Positions 42,011 to 50,084 of a DNA stretch of 64,000 nucleotides are shown here, one piece after another. The notes beneath the pieces were generated by a model, which saw nothing but the letters and a program-made list of their open reading frames with translations, did no database searches and was not told the DNA's origin. The DNA lies in NCBI GenBank assembly GCA_964429235.1, contig CAYSAQ010000007.1, positions 16,324 through 80,323 on the forward strand. The letters are read 5' to 3'. A program made the position numbers and the translations under genes. Origin of the DNA: CAYSAQ01 sp964429235. GTDB lineage: Bacteria > Margulisbacteria > Riflemargulisbacteria > GWF2-35-9 > DYQY01. The number at the start of each line of letters is the position of its first letter. Position 1 is the stretch's first letter.

Positions 42011-42583
42011 ATGAGCGAGAAGAAAGAAAATAATAATAATCAGCCTCAGCACCATAATCAAAAACCTAAAAAGAAGTATAATCATAATCACAGCAACAAT
42101 CACAACCAAAAAGATAAGCAGAAGGATAAACCAAGAGACAAGAACAAAATAAGCGAGCACTTTAATAGAACTCACTTTGCTTGTACTTGCGGTAACTGTA
42201 ATCAAGAGTTTCGGATGTCTTTAGCGCTTATTGGAATTCTTGAACACTTAAAAGCCAAATTCAATCAGAATATTAATGTCCATAGAGCATATGTTTGCGA
42301 GGATTATGCCAAAGAACTTTTTGGTAATAGTAAAGATTATCATAGTAAAGGGAAAGCAATCGACATTAGTATAAATAACGTTGAGTTGAAAGATATTTTC
42401 AATGAAGTTGAGAATTTAATAGAAATTACTGGTATTGGGTTTGTGCCTTCAAAAGGTATTTTACATATAGATATGAGAGATAAAGACAGGAATGTCTTTA
42501 TAGTAGAGAATGGAACCAATCAGGATTTGACTCTAGCAATGAGGAACAAGTACGGGTTACAAGATCTTGAAGCAACTTCTTGA
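42011..42583 (+). CDS. M15-like D-Ala-D-Ala peptidase-fold protein
   Basis: 190 residues. The N-terminal 48 residues are a low-complexity Asn/His/Lys/Gln tail, with no signal peptide. The domain (about 50-165) shows SEHFNRTHFACTCGNC, the zinc-ligand pattern HSKGKAIDI (His and Asp) and GILHIDMRD (His), as in Peptidase M15A/M15_3. Predicted to act on peptidoglycan peptides, but an export route is not evident. Extended -10 TGCTATAAT (42004 end) lies 6 nt before the ATG: leaderless. Overlaps xerC. Confidence 0.75.
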   Translation: MSEKKENNNNQPQHHNQKPKKKYNHNHSNNHNQKDKQKDKPRDKNKISEHFNRTHFACTCGNCNQEFRMSLALIGILEHLKAKFNQNINVHRAYVCEDYAKELFGNSKDYHSKGKAIDISINNVELKDIFNEVENLIEITGIGFVPSKGILHIDMRDKDRNVFIVENGTNQDLTLAMRNKYGLQDLEATS

Positions 42584-43436
42584 TAGATTCCTTATATATT
42601 TAAATATTCAAAAAGGTTATTCCCCGCATACAGTTGATGCCTATAAATCAGATTTAAAAGATTTCATTAAATTTTTAGAAAAAGCTAATATTTCATCTAT
42701 AGAAAATGTTTCAGAAGGTGTTATAAAAAAATATGTTTATTCAATGAGAGATAGAGGAATAAGCAAGCGAAGTATTTCAAGAAAAATATCTTCGTTAAAG
42801 AGTCTATGGAAGTATTTAATTAGGTTTGGTATAGCTACACAAGATTTTACGCAGTTTTTAGAAACTCCTAAATTAGAAAAAAAGTTACCTATCTTTTTTT
42901 CTTCTGAAGAAGTTGATCAGTGTATAGCTTGTTTACAAGGTACTTCTTCTGAGAAAAGAGATGTCGCAATTTTTGAATTGCTATATTCCACTGGTTTAAG
43001 AATATCAGAACTAATCTCATTAGATGTCGGATCTATAGATGAGATGAGAGAAGAAATCCGGGTTATTGGAAAAAGAGATAAAGAGAGAATTGTTATTTTG
43101 GGCGAGCATGCGAGTAGGTTGATCCGTGAATATACTCAAGAGTATCGAGAGAAATATAAAAGCAATAGAGAAAAGGCATTATTTATAAATGCTCGAGGTG
43201 GAAGATTGAGTGTTAGAAGTGTGCAGCGTTTATTTAAAAAGGTAAGTAAGCTGATTGGGAAGGATGTCACTCCTCATACGTTGCGTCATTCCTTTGCTAC
43301 TGCATTATTGAATAATGGAGCAGATCTCAGAACAGTACAAGAGCTTTTAGGCCACTCCAGCCTACAAACTACGCAATTATATACTCATGTAACAGTCAAA
43401 AAACTACAAGAAATTATGGATAAAGTACGCTTTTAA
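42567..43436 (+). CDS. xerC: Xer-family tyrosine recombinase
   Basis: 289 residues from a TTG at 42567. N-terminal SAM-like DNA-binding domain (YLNIQKGYSPHTVDAYKSDLKDF). Catalytic residues: STGLRISELISL (Arg), VTPHTLRHSFATALLNNGA (His-x-x-Arg), LGHSSLQTTQLYTHV (His and the Tyr nucleophile). Length and sequence suit XerC/XerD, which resolve chromosome dimers at dif; XerD cannot be excluded. It is not flanked by phage genes. Confidence 0.9.
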   Translation: MKQLLDRFLIYLNIQKGYSPHTVDAYKSDLKDFIKFLEKANISSIENVSEGVIKKYVYSMRDRGISKRSISRKISSLKSLWKYLIRFGIATQDFTQFLETPKLEKKLPIFFSSEEVDQCIACLQGTSSEKRDVAIFELLYSTGLRISELISLDVGSIDEMREEIRVIGKRDKERIVILGEHASRLIREYTQEYREKYKSNREKALFINARGGRLSVRSVQRLFKKVSKLIGKDVTPHTLRHSFATALLNNGADLRTVQELLGHSSLQTTQLYTHVTVKKLQEIMDKVRF

Positions 43437-43454
43437 AAACCTTTCCAGGTTAGG

Positions 43455-43482
43455 TTGACATTGTTGCAATTTAGGGTAAAAC
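43455..43482 (+). promoter_or_regulatory. Probable promoter of flagellar cluster 2
   Basis: TTGACA (43455-43460), 16 nt, TAAAAC (43477-43482). TTGACATT also occurs upstream of the flagellin leader. It would transcribe the structured leader at 43502-43567. Confidence 0.5.
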
Positions 43483-43501
43483 TAAGAGTAAGGATGAATT
43501 A

Positions 43502-43567
43502 GAGAAGTAGAATATATTGCTGGTCCGCATGTCGGGGGCAATTTCACAAAAATATTTTTACTATCTC
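43502..43567 (+). ncRNA. Structured flagellar leader element, copy 1 (upstream of flgF)
   Basis: Core GGTCCGCATGTCGGG (43522-43536) sits in a loop closed by ATTGC (43516-43520) and GCAAT (43538-43542). An outer imperfect helix pairs 43502-43515 with 43552-43567. The core is 14/15 identical to that before flagellin, whose closing helix has different bases. No T-run follows, so it is not a terminator. I do not recognise it as a known riboswitch. Confidence 0.6.
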
Positions 43568-43595
43568 GCCAAATAACTAGGGAGAGTGGTGCTCA

Positions 43596-44330
43596 ATGAG
43601 GGAATCGCTATTAATAAGCGCTAAAGCTATGAATATTAGTAGGAACGTAATGGACGTTACTGCAAATAATCTAGCAAATCTAAATACAATAGGGTATAAA
43701 CGAGACAAAGTTTATGCAACATCTTTTCAAGATATGATAGCAAAGCGCATAGGTGGCAAAAACGAGCCATATACCGTGCCAAGTCAAATAAAAACTGCTA
43801 CAGATTTTTCAAATGGAGAACTTCAGTTTACTAATGATAAATTAAATGTAGCCATAAGTGGTGATGGGTTTTTTAAGGTAACTACTCCCGATGGAGATAC
43901 TGCTTATACAAGACGTGGTGCTTTTACGTTGAACAGTAATAGACAATTATCGATTGGTAATAATTTAGTAATGGGTAGTAGTGGACCAATTACTTTAGAA
44001 AATATGGATATTTCAATTGATGAACAAGGTGAGATTTATGATAGAGACAATTCTCCTATAGGGGAATTAGCAATAGTTAACGTGGCTAATAAAAATGAGT
44101 TGCGCAAAATAGGTGTTTCCTTGTTTAAATCAGATAGTGCTGAAGAGACTGAGTTTAACGGAGTTATCAGACATAGATATATTGAAAAATCAAACGTAAA
44201 TCAGGCAAATGCAATGATAGAAATGTTAGCTATGATGGACTCGCTTAGACAATTTGAAACTCAACAGAAATTAGTTCAAATTCAAGATGAGTTAAACGGT
44301 AAAGCAATAAGCCAAATTGGCGCTGTATAA
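43596..44330 (+). CDS. flgF: Flagellar rod/hook-basal-body protein FlgF
   Basis: 244 residues. N-terminal MNISRNVMDVTANNLANLNTIGYKRDKVYATSF, the FlgE/F/G core motif LNVAISGDGFFKVTTPDGDTAYTRRGAFTLNSNRQL, and a C-terminal helix ANAMIEMLAMMDSLRQFETQQKLVQ. Proximal/distal rod subunit. The long leader contains the structured element. The start sits in GGGAGAGTGGTGCTCAATG; GGGAGAG is the likely ribosome binding site. Confidence 0.92.
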   Translation: MRESLLISAKAMNISRNVMDVTANNLANLNTIGYKRDKVYATSFQDMIAKRIGGKNEPYTVPSQIKTATDFSNGELQFTNDKLNVAISGDGFFKVTTPDGDTAYTRRGAFTLNSNRQLSIGNNLVMGSSGPITLENMDISIDEQGEIYDRDNSPIGELAIVNVANKNELRKIGVSLFKSDSAEETEFNGVIRHRYIEKSNVNQANAMIEMLAMMDSLRQFETQQKLVQIQDELNGKAISQIGAV

Positions 44331-44344
44331 AAGGGGGTATATAA

Positions 44345-45130
44345 ATGACTAGATCAATGTGGATATCAGCAACGGGGATGATGGCTCAACAGCTTAATAT
44401 AGATGTAATTGCCAATAATTTAGCAAACGTGAATACAACAGGTTTTAAAAAATCGAGAGTTGATTTTGAAGACCTTATGTACCAAAAATTAAGCGTCACA
44501 AATAATTTTAATAGTCCTGAACAACAAAACATACCTGTTGAAGTTGGTTTAGGGGTAAGAAGTACTGGAGTTCCAAAGATACATACTAATGGTAGTCTTC
44601 AGCAAACACAAAACGAATTAGATCTGGCCATAGAAGGAGATGGTTTCTTTCAGGTTGTTTTGCCAGATGGTGAGATCGGCTACACAAGAGCCGGGAATTT
44701 CAGAAAAGATGCTGACGGTTATATTGCTACTCCCGATGGATTTTATTTAGAACCATCGCTACAAATACCAGATGATGCTGAGGAGTTCTTTGTTAGTGCT
44801 GCTGGAGCTGTAAGTGTTTCTAGAGTAGGAACTGCTACTATTGAGGAAATTGGTCAGATATATTTGGCGGATTTCCCAAACCCAGCAGGGTTAAACAATA
44901 AAGGGCGTAATGTTTCTGTTGAAACTGGTGCATCAGGGCAACCATATGAATCTACTCCAGGAGTGGATGGCTCAGGCACATTGGCTCAAGGATATTTAGA
45001 GGGATCTAATGTTGATATAGCAGAAGAGATGATAAATATGATTATTGCTCAGAGGGCTTATGAAATAAATTCTAAAGCAATCCAGACTTCAGATGAATTG
45101 TTATCAATGACGAATAACTTAAAGAGGTAA
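44345..45130 (+). CDS. flgG: Flagellar distal rod protein FlgG
   Basis: 261 residues, normal length. SMWISATGMMAQQLNIDVIANNLANVNTTGFKKSRVDFEDLMYQ, then LDLAIEGDGFFQVVLPDGEIGYTRAGNF and a C-terminal QGYLEGSNVDIAEEMINMIIAQRAYEINSKAIQTSDEL. Builds the distal rod. AAGGGGGT precedes the ATG. Confidence 0.97.
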   Translation: MTRSMWISATGMMAQQLNIDVIANNLANVNTTGFKKSRVDFEDLMYQKLSVTNNFNSPEQQNIPVEVGLGVRSTGVPKIHTNGSLQQTQNELDLAIEGDGFFQVVLPDGEIGYTRAGNFRKDADGYIATPDGFYLEPSLQIPDDAEEFFVSAAGAVSVSRVGTATIEEIGQIYLADFPNPAGLNNKGRNVSVETGASGQPYESTPGVDGSGTLAQGYLEGSNVDIAEEMINMIIAQRAYEINSKAIQTSDELLSMTNNLKR

Positions 45131-45134
45131 ATAA

Positions 45135-45812
45135 GTGAAGAATAGATTAGCATTATTATTTTTTATATTAACAGTATCTTTTGCGGTGAACGTAGATGTT
45201 GTAAAGGACATGATAGATAAACAACTATCGCCATCCTTTGCTAAATATAAAAAATATGAAATGGTTATTATGCAAGAGCCACAAAATGCTAGCAAAATTA
45301 TTACAGGTAGCGTTGTTATAGATCCAATTAAAGCAAAACCAGGAATGAATGTTTTTTCTATAAAGGGAACAATTGGGGACAAGATGAGAGTCGCAAAATA
45401 TTTAGTAAAAATAAATGTTTTTGATGACGTTTTTGTTGCAAAGCAACGAGTGAAGAGTAATGACCGATTTGTTGCAAGTAATTTTGAGAAGAAACTTATG
45501 GACGTATCGTCTATTGTTAGTTCTGGCAAACAATGGGTTACATCAACTGCAGATTTTGCAGAATATAGGTTTGTAAGACCTATTAGGAGAGGCGATATTA
45601 TCTTAGAGAGAATGCTAGAACCAATGCCTGATGTTTTGAAAGATGATGTTTTAAAACTAACCTTAAACGAAGGTGTTGTAAGGATGACTTGTGAAGTCGT
45701 TGCAATGGAAGAGGCTTTTGTTGGAGATATCATTGATGTTATCCATCCAAAATATAAGAAACCCTTGCAAGTTGTAGTTAAAGAATCTGCCAATGTAGAG
45801 ATGAAAGGTTAA
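45135..45812 (+). CDS. flgA: Flagella basal-body P-ring formation protein FlgA
   Basis: 225 residues from a GTG at 45135 with AGAGGTAA upstream. Signal peptide MKNRLALLFFILTVSFA. The C-terminal SAF domain (about 105-220) has VKSNDRFVASNFEKKL, FVRPIRRGDIILERMLEPMP, VVAMEEAFVGDIIDVIHPKYKKPLQV. Periplasmic chaperone for FlgI assembly. Confidence 0.9.
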   Translation: MKNRLALLFFILTVSFAVNVDVVKDMIDKQLSPSFAKYKKYEMVIMQEPQNASKIITGSVVIDPIKAKPGMNVFSIKGTIGDKMRVAKYLVKINVFDDVFVAKQRVKSNDRFVASNFEKKLMDVSSIVSSGKQWVTSTADFAEYRFVRPIRRGDIILERMLEPMPDVLKDDVLKLTLNEGVVRMTCEVVAMEEAFVGDIIDVIHPKYKKPLQVVVKESANVEMKG

Positions 45813-45823
45813 GGAGGACCAGT

Positions 45824-46393
45824 ATGAAAATAATAATGAGAGTATGCCTAATAGTAATGTTAATGATGAGTTGTCATGCAGAATCATTATGGCAGGGAGA
45901 AAAAGGTGGTTTGTTTGATGATCATATAGCAGCTGAAGTTGGTGATAGTTTAACTATCCTTGTAGTTGAAGAGATAACAAATAAACAAAAATCCGACAGT
46001 ACAATAAAAAACACAAACTCATTCGCTTTTGGTCCAGGAACTGGGTATGGAAGCTTTTTAGAGGAAGAGACCGGAGCACCAAACGAGAGTTCTTTTGCTG
46101 CTGAGGGTGAGCAAAATACTGAGGGTGAATTTGTCGCAATGGTTACAGTTAGGGTTATTGAAGTTTTAGATAACCAAGAGCTCCTAGTAGAAGGAAGTAA
46201 GAGAATAAATATTAATAATGATAAACAATTCATATATATAAAGGGCATTGTTAAGCCTGAAAATATTTCTAATAAGAATGAAGTTTACTCTAAGTATTTA
46301 GCAAATGCAGAGATTGTTTTCTCACAAGATGGCGAGATAAATAATGCGGTAGATCCTGGTTTGATAACAAAGATTTTTAATATGGTATTTTGA
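45824..46393 (+). CDS. flgH: Flagellar L-ring lipoprotein FlgH
   Basis: 189 residues. Lipoprotein signal MKIIMRVCLIVMLMMSC with lipidation at Cys17. SLWQGEKGGLFDDHIAAEVGDSLTILVVEEITNKQKSDS is the hallmark of FlgH, and VRVIEVLDNQELLVEGSKRININNDKQFIYIKGIVKPENIS matches its second half. Forms the bushing in the outer membrane: direct evidence for a diderm envelope. Confidence 0.95.
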   Translation: MKIIMRVCLIVMLMMSCHAESLWQGEKGGLFDDHIAAEVGDSLTILVVEEITNKQKSDSTIKNTNSFAFGPGTGYGSFLEEETGAPNESSFAAEGEQNTEGEFVAMVTVRVIEVLDNQELLVEGSKRININNDKQFIYIKGIVKPENISNKNEVYSKYLANAEIVFSQDGEINNAVDPGLITKIFNMVF

Positions 46394-46403
46394 GGAAATT
46401 ATT

Positions 46404-47510
46404 ATGAAAAAACTTATAGCATTTTTATTAATTATTACAATACAAAGCGTTTTTGCCCTCGATTCAGGGGTAACAACAAGAGTAAAGGATATTTCAAGAT
46501 TATTGAATGATAGAGAGAATATACTAATTGGTTACGGGTTAGTAGTTGGTCTTCAGGGTACTGGAGATGATAACGTAATCATGAGACAAGGTATCGCAAA
46601 TATGTTAAGTAACTTTGGTGTAAATAATTTATCAGTAGATGATTTAGAGTCAGACAATACGGCAGTAGTAATGGTTACTGCAAAGTTAGGCGCATTTAAT
46701 GTTCCTGGAGATAATATTGATATACATGTCTCCTCACTTGGACAGTCAAGTAGTTTGCGTGGTGGAATGTTATTATTCACACCTCTTAAAGCTGCTAACG
46801 GCGAAGTTTATGCAATAGCACAAGGACCTGTTGCTGTTGGCGGATATAGTGTTTCTGGAAAAAGAAGTAGTAGTGTAAAGAATCATACTGCCTCAGGAAC
46901 CATACCTAATGGTGCGATTATTGAAAAATCAGTAAAAACAGAATTGGCAGTAGATGGAGAGCTTATCTGGGTATTGGATAGAAAAGACTTCAGTACTATT
47001 GATAACATCAGACTAGCAATAATTGAGCAGAATGCTGATTGGGAAGTTGCTTCTCTTAGTGGTTCTCAGTTTTCAATAAAGCTTCCTGCTGAATACGAAG
47101 GTAAAGAAATAGAGTTGATTTCTCTAATAAATAACTTGGAAGTAGAGTCTGATAGTGAGGCTAGGATAGTTATTAATGAGCGCACTGGTGCCGTGGTTAT
47201 TGGTGGTCCAGTAAGAATAGCACCAGTTGTTATTTCTTATCAGAATATGAATGTTTCCGTAAGTGATAGTTCTGCTGTTTCACAGCCAGGTGCTTTTTCT
47301 TCAGGTGCTACAAAAGTAGTAAATGATACGAGCATCTCTATTAAACAGGGATTATCAGGAGCATTAGAAATAGTTGATACCAAAGAGAATACTATAGAAC
47401 AAGTAGTTAGTGTTCTTAATCGTATTGGCATGGAGCCAAGTGATGTGATTACTATTCTTCAGTTAATGAAAGAAGCTGGGGCGATAAAAGCGAAGATGGA
47501 GATTATTTAA
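46404..47510 (+). CDS. flgI: Flagellar P-ring protein FlgI
   Basis: 368 residues. Signal peptide MKKLIAFLLIITIQSVFA, followed by TRVKDISRLLNDRENILIGYGLVVGLQGTGDD and the conserved C-terminal NRIGMEPSDVITILQLMKEAGAIKAKMEII. Periplasmic ring around the rod, in peptidoglycan. The final base of its stop is shared with the flgJ start. Confidence 0.97.
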   Translation: MKKLIAFLLIITIQSVFALDSGVTTRVKDISRLLNDRENILIGYGLVVGLQGTGDDNVIMRQGIANMLSNFGVNNLSVDDLESDNTAVVMVTAKLGAFNVPGDNIDIHVSSLGQSSSLRGGMLLFTPLKAANGEVYAIAQGPVAVGGYSVSGKRSSSVKNHTASGTIPNGAIIEKSVKTELAVDGELIWVLDRKDFSTIDNIRLAIIEQNADWEVASLSGSQFSIKLPAEYEGKEIELISLINNLEVESDSEARIVINERTGAVVIGGPVRIAPVVISYQNMNVSVSDSSAVSQPGAFSSGATKVVNDTSISIKQGLSGALEIVDTKENTIEQVVSVLNRIGMEPSDVITILQLMKEAGAIKAKMEII

Positions 47511-47821
47511 TGAATATCACAGATATCGCTAGTATTAGTAAAGATTTTGGGGAAATTAGATCCGACAAAGCGTCTAAAGATCTTGAAAGCTATTTTATTA
47601 ATTTTTTGTTAAAGGAAATGAGAAAAACTATACCAAAAAGTGATTTGTTTGGTAAAAATTCTGCAGAAACAATGTATACCGAAATGTTTGATCAACAACT
47701 AGCTCAGAATCTTGCAGATGCAGGTGGCTTAGGACTTGCGAAGCATATTAATAAGGTAATGGCTGTTCAGCAGAAAGCCGTGCAAGGCTATGAGGAGGCA
47801 AATAATTTAATACAAAGCTAA
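47510..47821 (+). CDS. flgJ: Rod-binding protein FlgJ, N-terminal domain only
   Basis: 103 residues. DLESYFINFLLKEMRKTIPKSDLFGKNSAETMYTEMFDQQLAQNLADAGGLGLA is the rod-binding (Rod-bind) domain. The muramidase domain of enterobacterial FlgJ is absent, as in many non-gamma lineages; another peptidoglycan hydrolase must open the wall. Its stop codon overlaps the sigma-28 promoter of the next operon. Confidence 0.92.
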   Translation: MNITDIASISKDFGEIRSDKASKDLESYFINFLLKEMRKTIPKSDLFGKNSAETMYTEMFDQQLAQNLADAGGLGLAKHINKVMAVQQKAVQGYEEANNLIQS

Positions 47822-47845
47822 AGTTTTCATTTCTTGTACCGATAA
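47819..47845 (+). promoter_or_regulatory. Sigma-28 (FliA) promoter for flgM-N-K-L-fliW-csrA
   Basis: TAAAGTTT (47819-47826), 11 nt, ACCGATAA (47838-47845). This is 15 of 16 matches to the bacterial sigma-28 consensus TAAAGTTT-N11-GCCGATAA at exact spacing. It implies a fliA gene elsewhere in the genome. Confidence 0.9.
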
Positions 47846-47860
47846 TACTATCGATAGTAT
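47845..47860. promoter_or_regulatory. Palindrome at the start of the flgM leader
   Basis: Perfect 16-nt palindrome ATACTATCGATAGTAT, beginning at the last base of the sigma-28 -10 box, about where transcription should start. A possible operator; no known binding protein can be named. Confidence 0.55.
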
Positions 47861-47899
47861 AGTAATTATATATCGATAACATATACAAGGAGTAGAATC

Positions 47900-48202
47900 A
47901 TGAGGATTATAGAATCTGGAGCTTTTGAAGAAATTAAAAAGGCAGCATTGCCAAAGCAAGAACGTAAAGTTCAAGCACAAAGCAATGAGCCTGTTAGTGA
48001 AGAAATAGTTGCTGAAGAAAATAAAAGAGCTTTTGAACTAGTCTTTAATGATAAAAGTTTTGATATTGATCTAAAGAAAGTAGAACAGATCAAGAAAGAA
48101 ATAGATGAGGGACGCTACGAAGCCGACTCAGCTAAAATTGCAGAGGGGATTATTGAAAGTGAACAACGAGGCGAAAGTAGTATGGGATTATTTACAGGCT
48201 AA
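47900..48202 (+). CDS. flgM: Anti-sigma-28 factor FlgM
   Basis: 100 residues. The C-terminal FlgM domain (FDIDLKKVEQIKKEIDEGRYEADSAKIAEGII) binds sigma-28 until it is exported through the finished hook. The N-terminal half is disordered and charged. AAGGAG precedes the ATG. It lies under its own sigma-28 promoter, the usual feedback arrangement. Confidence 0.93.
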   Translation: MRIIESGAFEEIKKAALPKQERKVQAQSNEPVSEEIVAEENKRAFELVFNDKSFDIDLKKVEQIKKEIDEGRYEADSAKIAEGIIESEQRGESSMGLFTG

Positions 48203-48668
48203 CCTGAACGAACAGGCATCTGCATACACTCGTCTTTTAAACCTCCTTCAGCAAGAAAATCAAACATTAATATCTAGAACACCAAGTCAGCTAAATGAAC
48301 TGACATCTCAAAAAGAATTATTAACACCACAAATAATGAACCTTAATAAAGATATGCTTTCTATTATTTCAAGAATATTAGTAGCAGAGCCAGGAGTGAC
48401 TATAAATCTTGGGCAAGTCATCGAGGTTGCGCCAGAAGAATATCGCACAAGATTATTGAAATCTAAGAATGTTTTAAATAAACAAAAGCAAGAGCTTATT
48501 CAGTTGAAATACAGAAATCAAAAGCTAATGGAGAATTCATTAAAATATGTTCAACATATGATGAATAGGATGATGGACTTATGTTCTGATCATCAAGAAG
48601 TGTATTGTTCTAGAGGGAATACCAGCATTATCGGGGGTAATCGAAATCTAATGGATATAGTTGCTTAA
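48159..48668 (+). CDS. flgN: Flagellar export chaperone FlgN
   Basis: 169 residues from a GTG at 48159 (AGAGGGG 10 nt upstream); a longer reading from 48105 lies inside flgM. All-helical: QANLNEQASAYTRLLNLLQQENQTLISR and LNKQKQELIQLKYRNQKLMENSLKYVQHMM. FlgN keeps FlgK and FlgL soluble before export, and both follow directly. Overlaps flgM by 44 nt. Confidence 0.85.
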   Translation: MNNEAKVVWDYLQANLNEQASAYTRLLNLLQQENQTLISRTPSQLNELTSQKELLTPQIMNLNKDMLSIISRILVAEPGVTINLGQVIEVAPEEYRTRLLKSKNVLNKQKQELIQLKYRNQKLMENSLKYVQHMMNRMMDLCSDHQEVYCSRGNTSIIGGNRNLMDIVA

Positions 48669-48680
48669 GGGGGTGTTTGA

Positions 48681-50072
48681 ATGTCAGGTGGATTAGAAAT
48701 AGCAAGAAGAGCATTACAAACAAATTCATATATTATGGATACTATAGGTAATAACATTGCTAATGTTAATACCGAAGGTTATTCAAGACAGGTTGTCAGA
48801 ACAAAGCCAACTGATTCTATTAGTATAGCTGCTGACAGTCAAGTTAATCCGTTTGCTTCTTTAGGTACGGGCGTGAGTGCTTATGCAATAGAAAGAGTAA
48901 GGAACGAGTTCTTTGATAATCAGATGAGAAACATATTAGATGACTATGGTTCTTGGGAGCAGCAGTCGATAACATATAGTAATGTTGAGTCAATATTTAA
49001 TGAACCATCTGATGTGGGAATTTCTGCAAATTTAGATGCTTTTTGGAACTCTTGGTATTCTGTCCAACTTCCAGACCCTGCAGATTCTGGAGCAAGAGCA
49101 AATGTTTTAGCTTCAGCAGAACAATTAACGCAGTCATTAAGTTTTACTAGAAGTGCATTAACAAATCTTAAGGTTAATCTTGATGATAGTATCTCCTTTA
49201 AGTTGGAAGAAGCAAATGGGTTAATTCAGAGTATTAGTAAGCTAAACACCCAAATTATTGAGGCAGAAGCATCTGGGGGAACGACAAGCTTGAGAGATCA
49301 ACGTAATGTCCAGGTTAATGAATTAGTCCAGCTTATTGATGCTTCTTATTATGAAGATGACCGAGGTGGTGTAACAATTGCCTTCGGTGGATTAATTTTG
49401 GTAAGTGAGCAAGAGGTGAGTTTGTTAGAGGCTAAATATACGACTAGTTCGGGAGAGACAAAGACTAGTATATTCCTTGAGGGATCTGTAAGAGAGATAG
49501 AGGTAACTGGTGGTGAGGTATATGGCATTGTTCAATCCAGAGACCAAATAGTCGATGGTTATATTGGCCAATTAGATGAGTTGGCTATGGCCGTAAAAGA
49601 TAGTGTAAATTCTGTACATAGAGACGGTTATGACCTTTTAGGGAATAAAGGAATCAATATTTTTGAGGGAACCAATGCTTATGATCTAAGCGTAAACGAC
49701 CTATTGGCTAGAGACCCTTCTTTGCTTGCAGCATCTACGTCTCCAAATAATGTAGAGGGAAATGGCGAAAACGCATTAGCAATTAGTAACCTTCGAGATT
49801 TAGGAGTTTTTGATTCTGGGACAACATCGATTAATGAGTATTATCAGAATTTAATTTCAGATCTTGGGGTAAATTCATTAGCAGCACAGAATTATGTGAA
49901 GACAAATGAAGATATTAAGAAGCAGATCACTAATCAAATAGCAGAAGTGTCAGGTGTTTCGATTGATGAAGAAATGGCCGATATGATTCGTTATCAAAAC
50001 GCATATCAGGCTATTGCTAAGTATTTAGGTGTGGTACAAGAAATGTTAGATGTGCTTACAAATATGGTATAG
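48681..50072 (+). CDS. flgK: Hook-filament junction protein FlgK (HAP1)
   Basis: 463 residues. N-terminal GLEIARRALQTNSYIMDTIGNNIANVNTEGYSRQVV and C-terminal SGVSIDEEMADMIRYQNAYQAIAKYLGVVQEMLDVLTNMV are diagnostic. Joins hook and filament. GGGGGTG precedes the ATG. Confidence 0.96.
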   Translation: MSGGLEIARRALQTNSYIMDTIGNNIANVNTEGYSRQVVRTKPTDSISIAADSQVNPFASLGTGVSAYAIERVRNEFFDNQMRNILDDYGSWEQQSITYSNVESIFNEPSDVGISANLDAFWNSWYSVQLPDPADSGARANVLASAEQLTQSLSFTRSALTNLKVNLDDSISFKLEEANGLIQSISKLNTQIIEAEASGGTTSLRDQRNVQVNELVQLIDASYYEDDRGGVTIAFGGLILVSEQEVSLLEAKYTTSSGETKTSIFLEGSVREIEVTGGEVYGIVQSRDQIVDGYIGQLDELAMAVKDSVNSVHRDGYDLLGNKGINIFEGTNAYDLSVNDLLARDPSLLAASTSPNNVEGNGENALAISNLRDLGVFDSGTTSINEYYQNLISDLGVNSLAAQNYVKTNEDIKKQITNQIAEVSGVSIDEEMADMIRYQNAYQAIAKYLGVVQEMLDVLTNMV

Positions 50073-50084
50073 GAGGTGAATTAG

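Noticed and set aside
42567..43436. Xer-type recombinase as a phage or integron integrase
   Set aside because: Sequence length and motifs fit housekeeping XerC/D, and no phage genes, att repeats or tRNA-end duplication are near, although tRNA-Leu lies about 640 nt away on the other strand.
43522..43540. Possible c-di-GMP-I riboswitch before flgF, given the flagellar context
   Set aside because: The GEMM tetraloop/receptor and conserved CACGCA...GGCAAACC segments are absent. The shared core is different, so it is reported only as an unknown element.
48105..48202. Frameshift between flgM and flgN
   Set aside because: Both proteins are complete with their own start signals; the overlap is ordinary translational coupling once the GTG at 48159 is taken as the flgN start.
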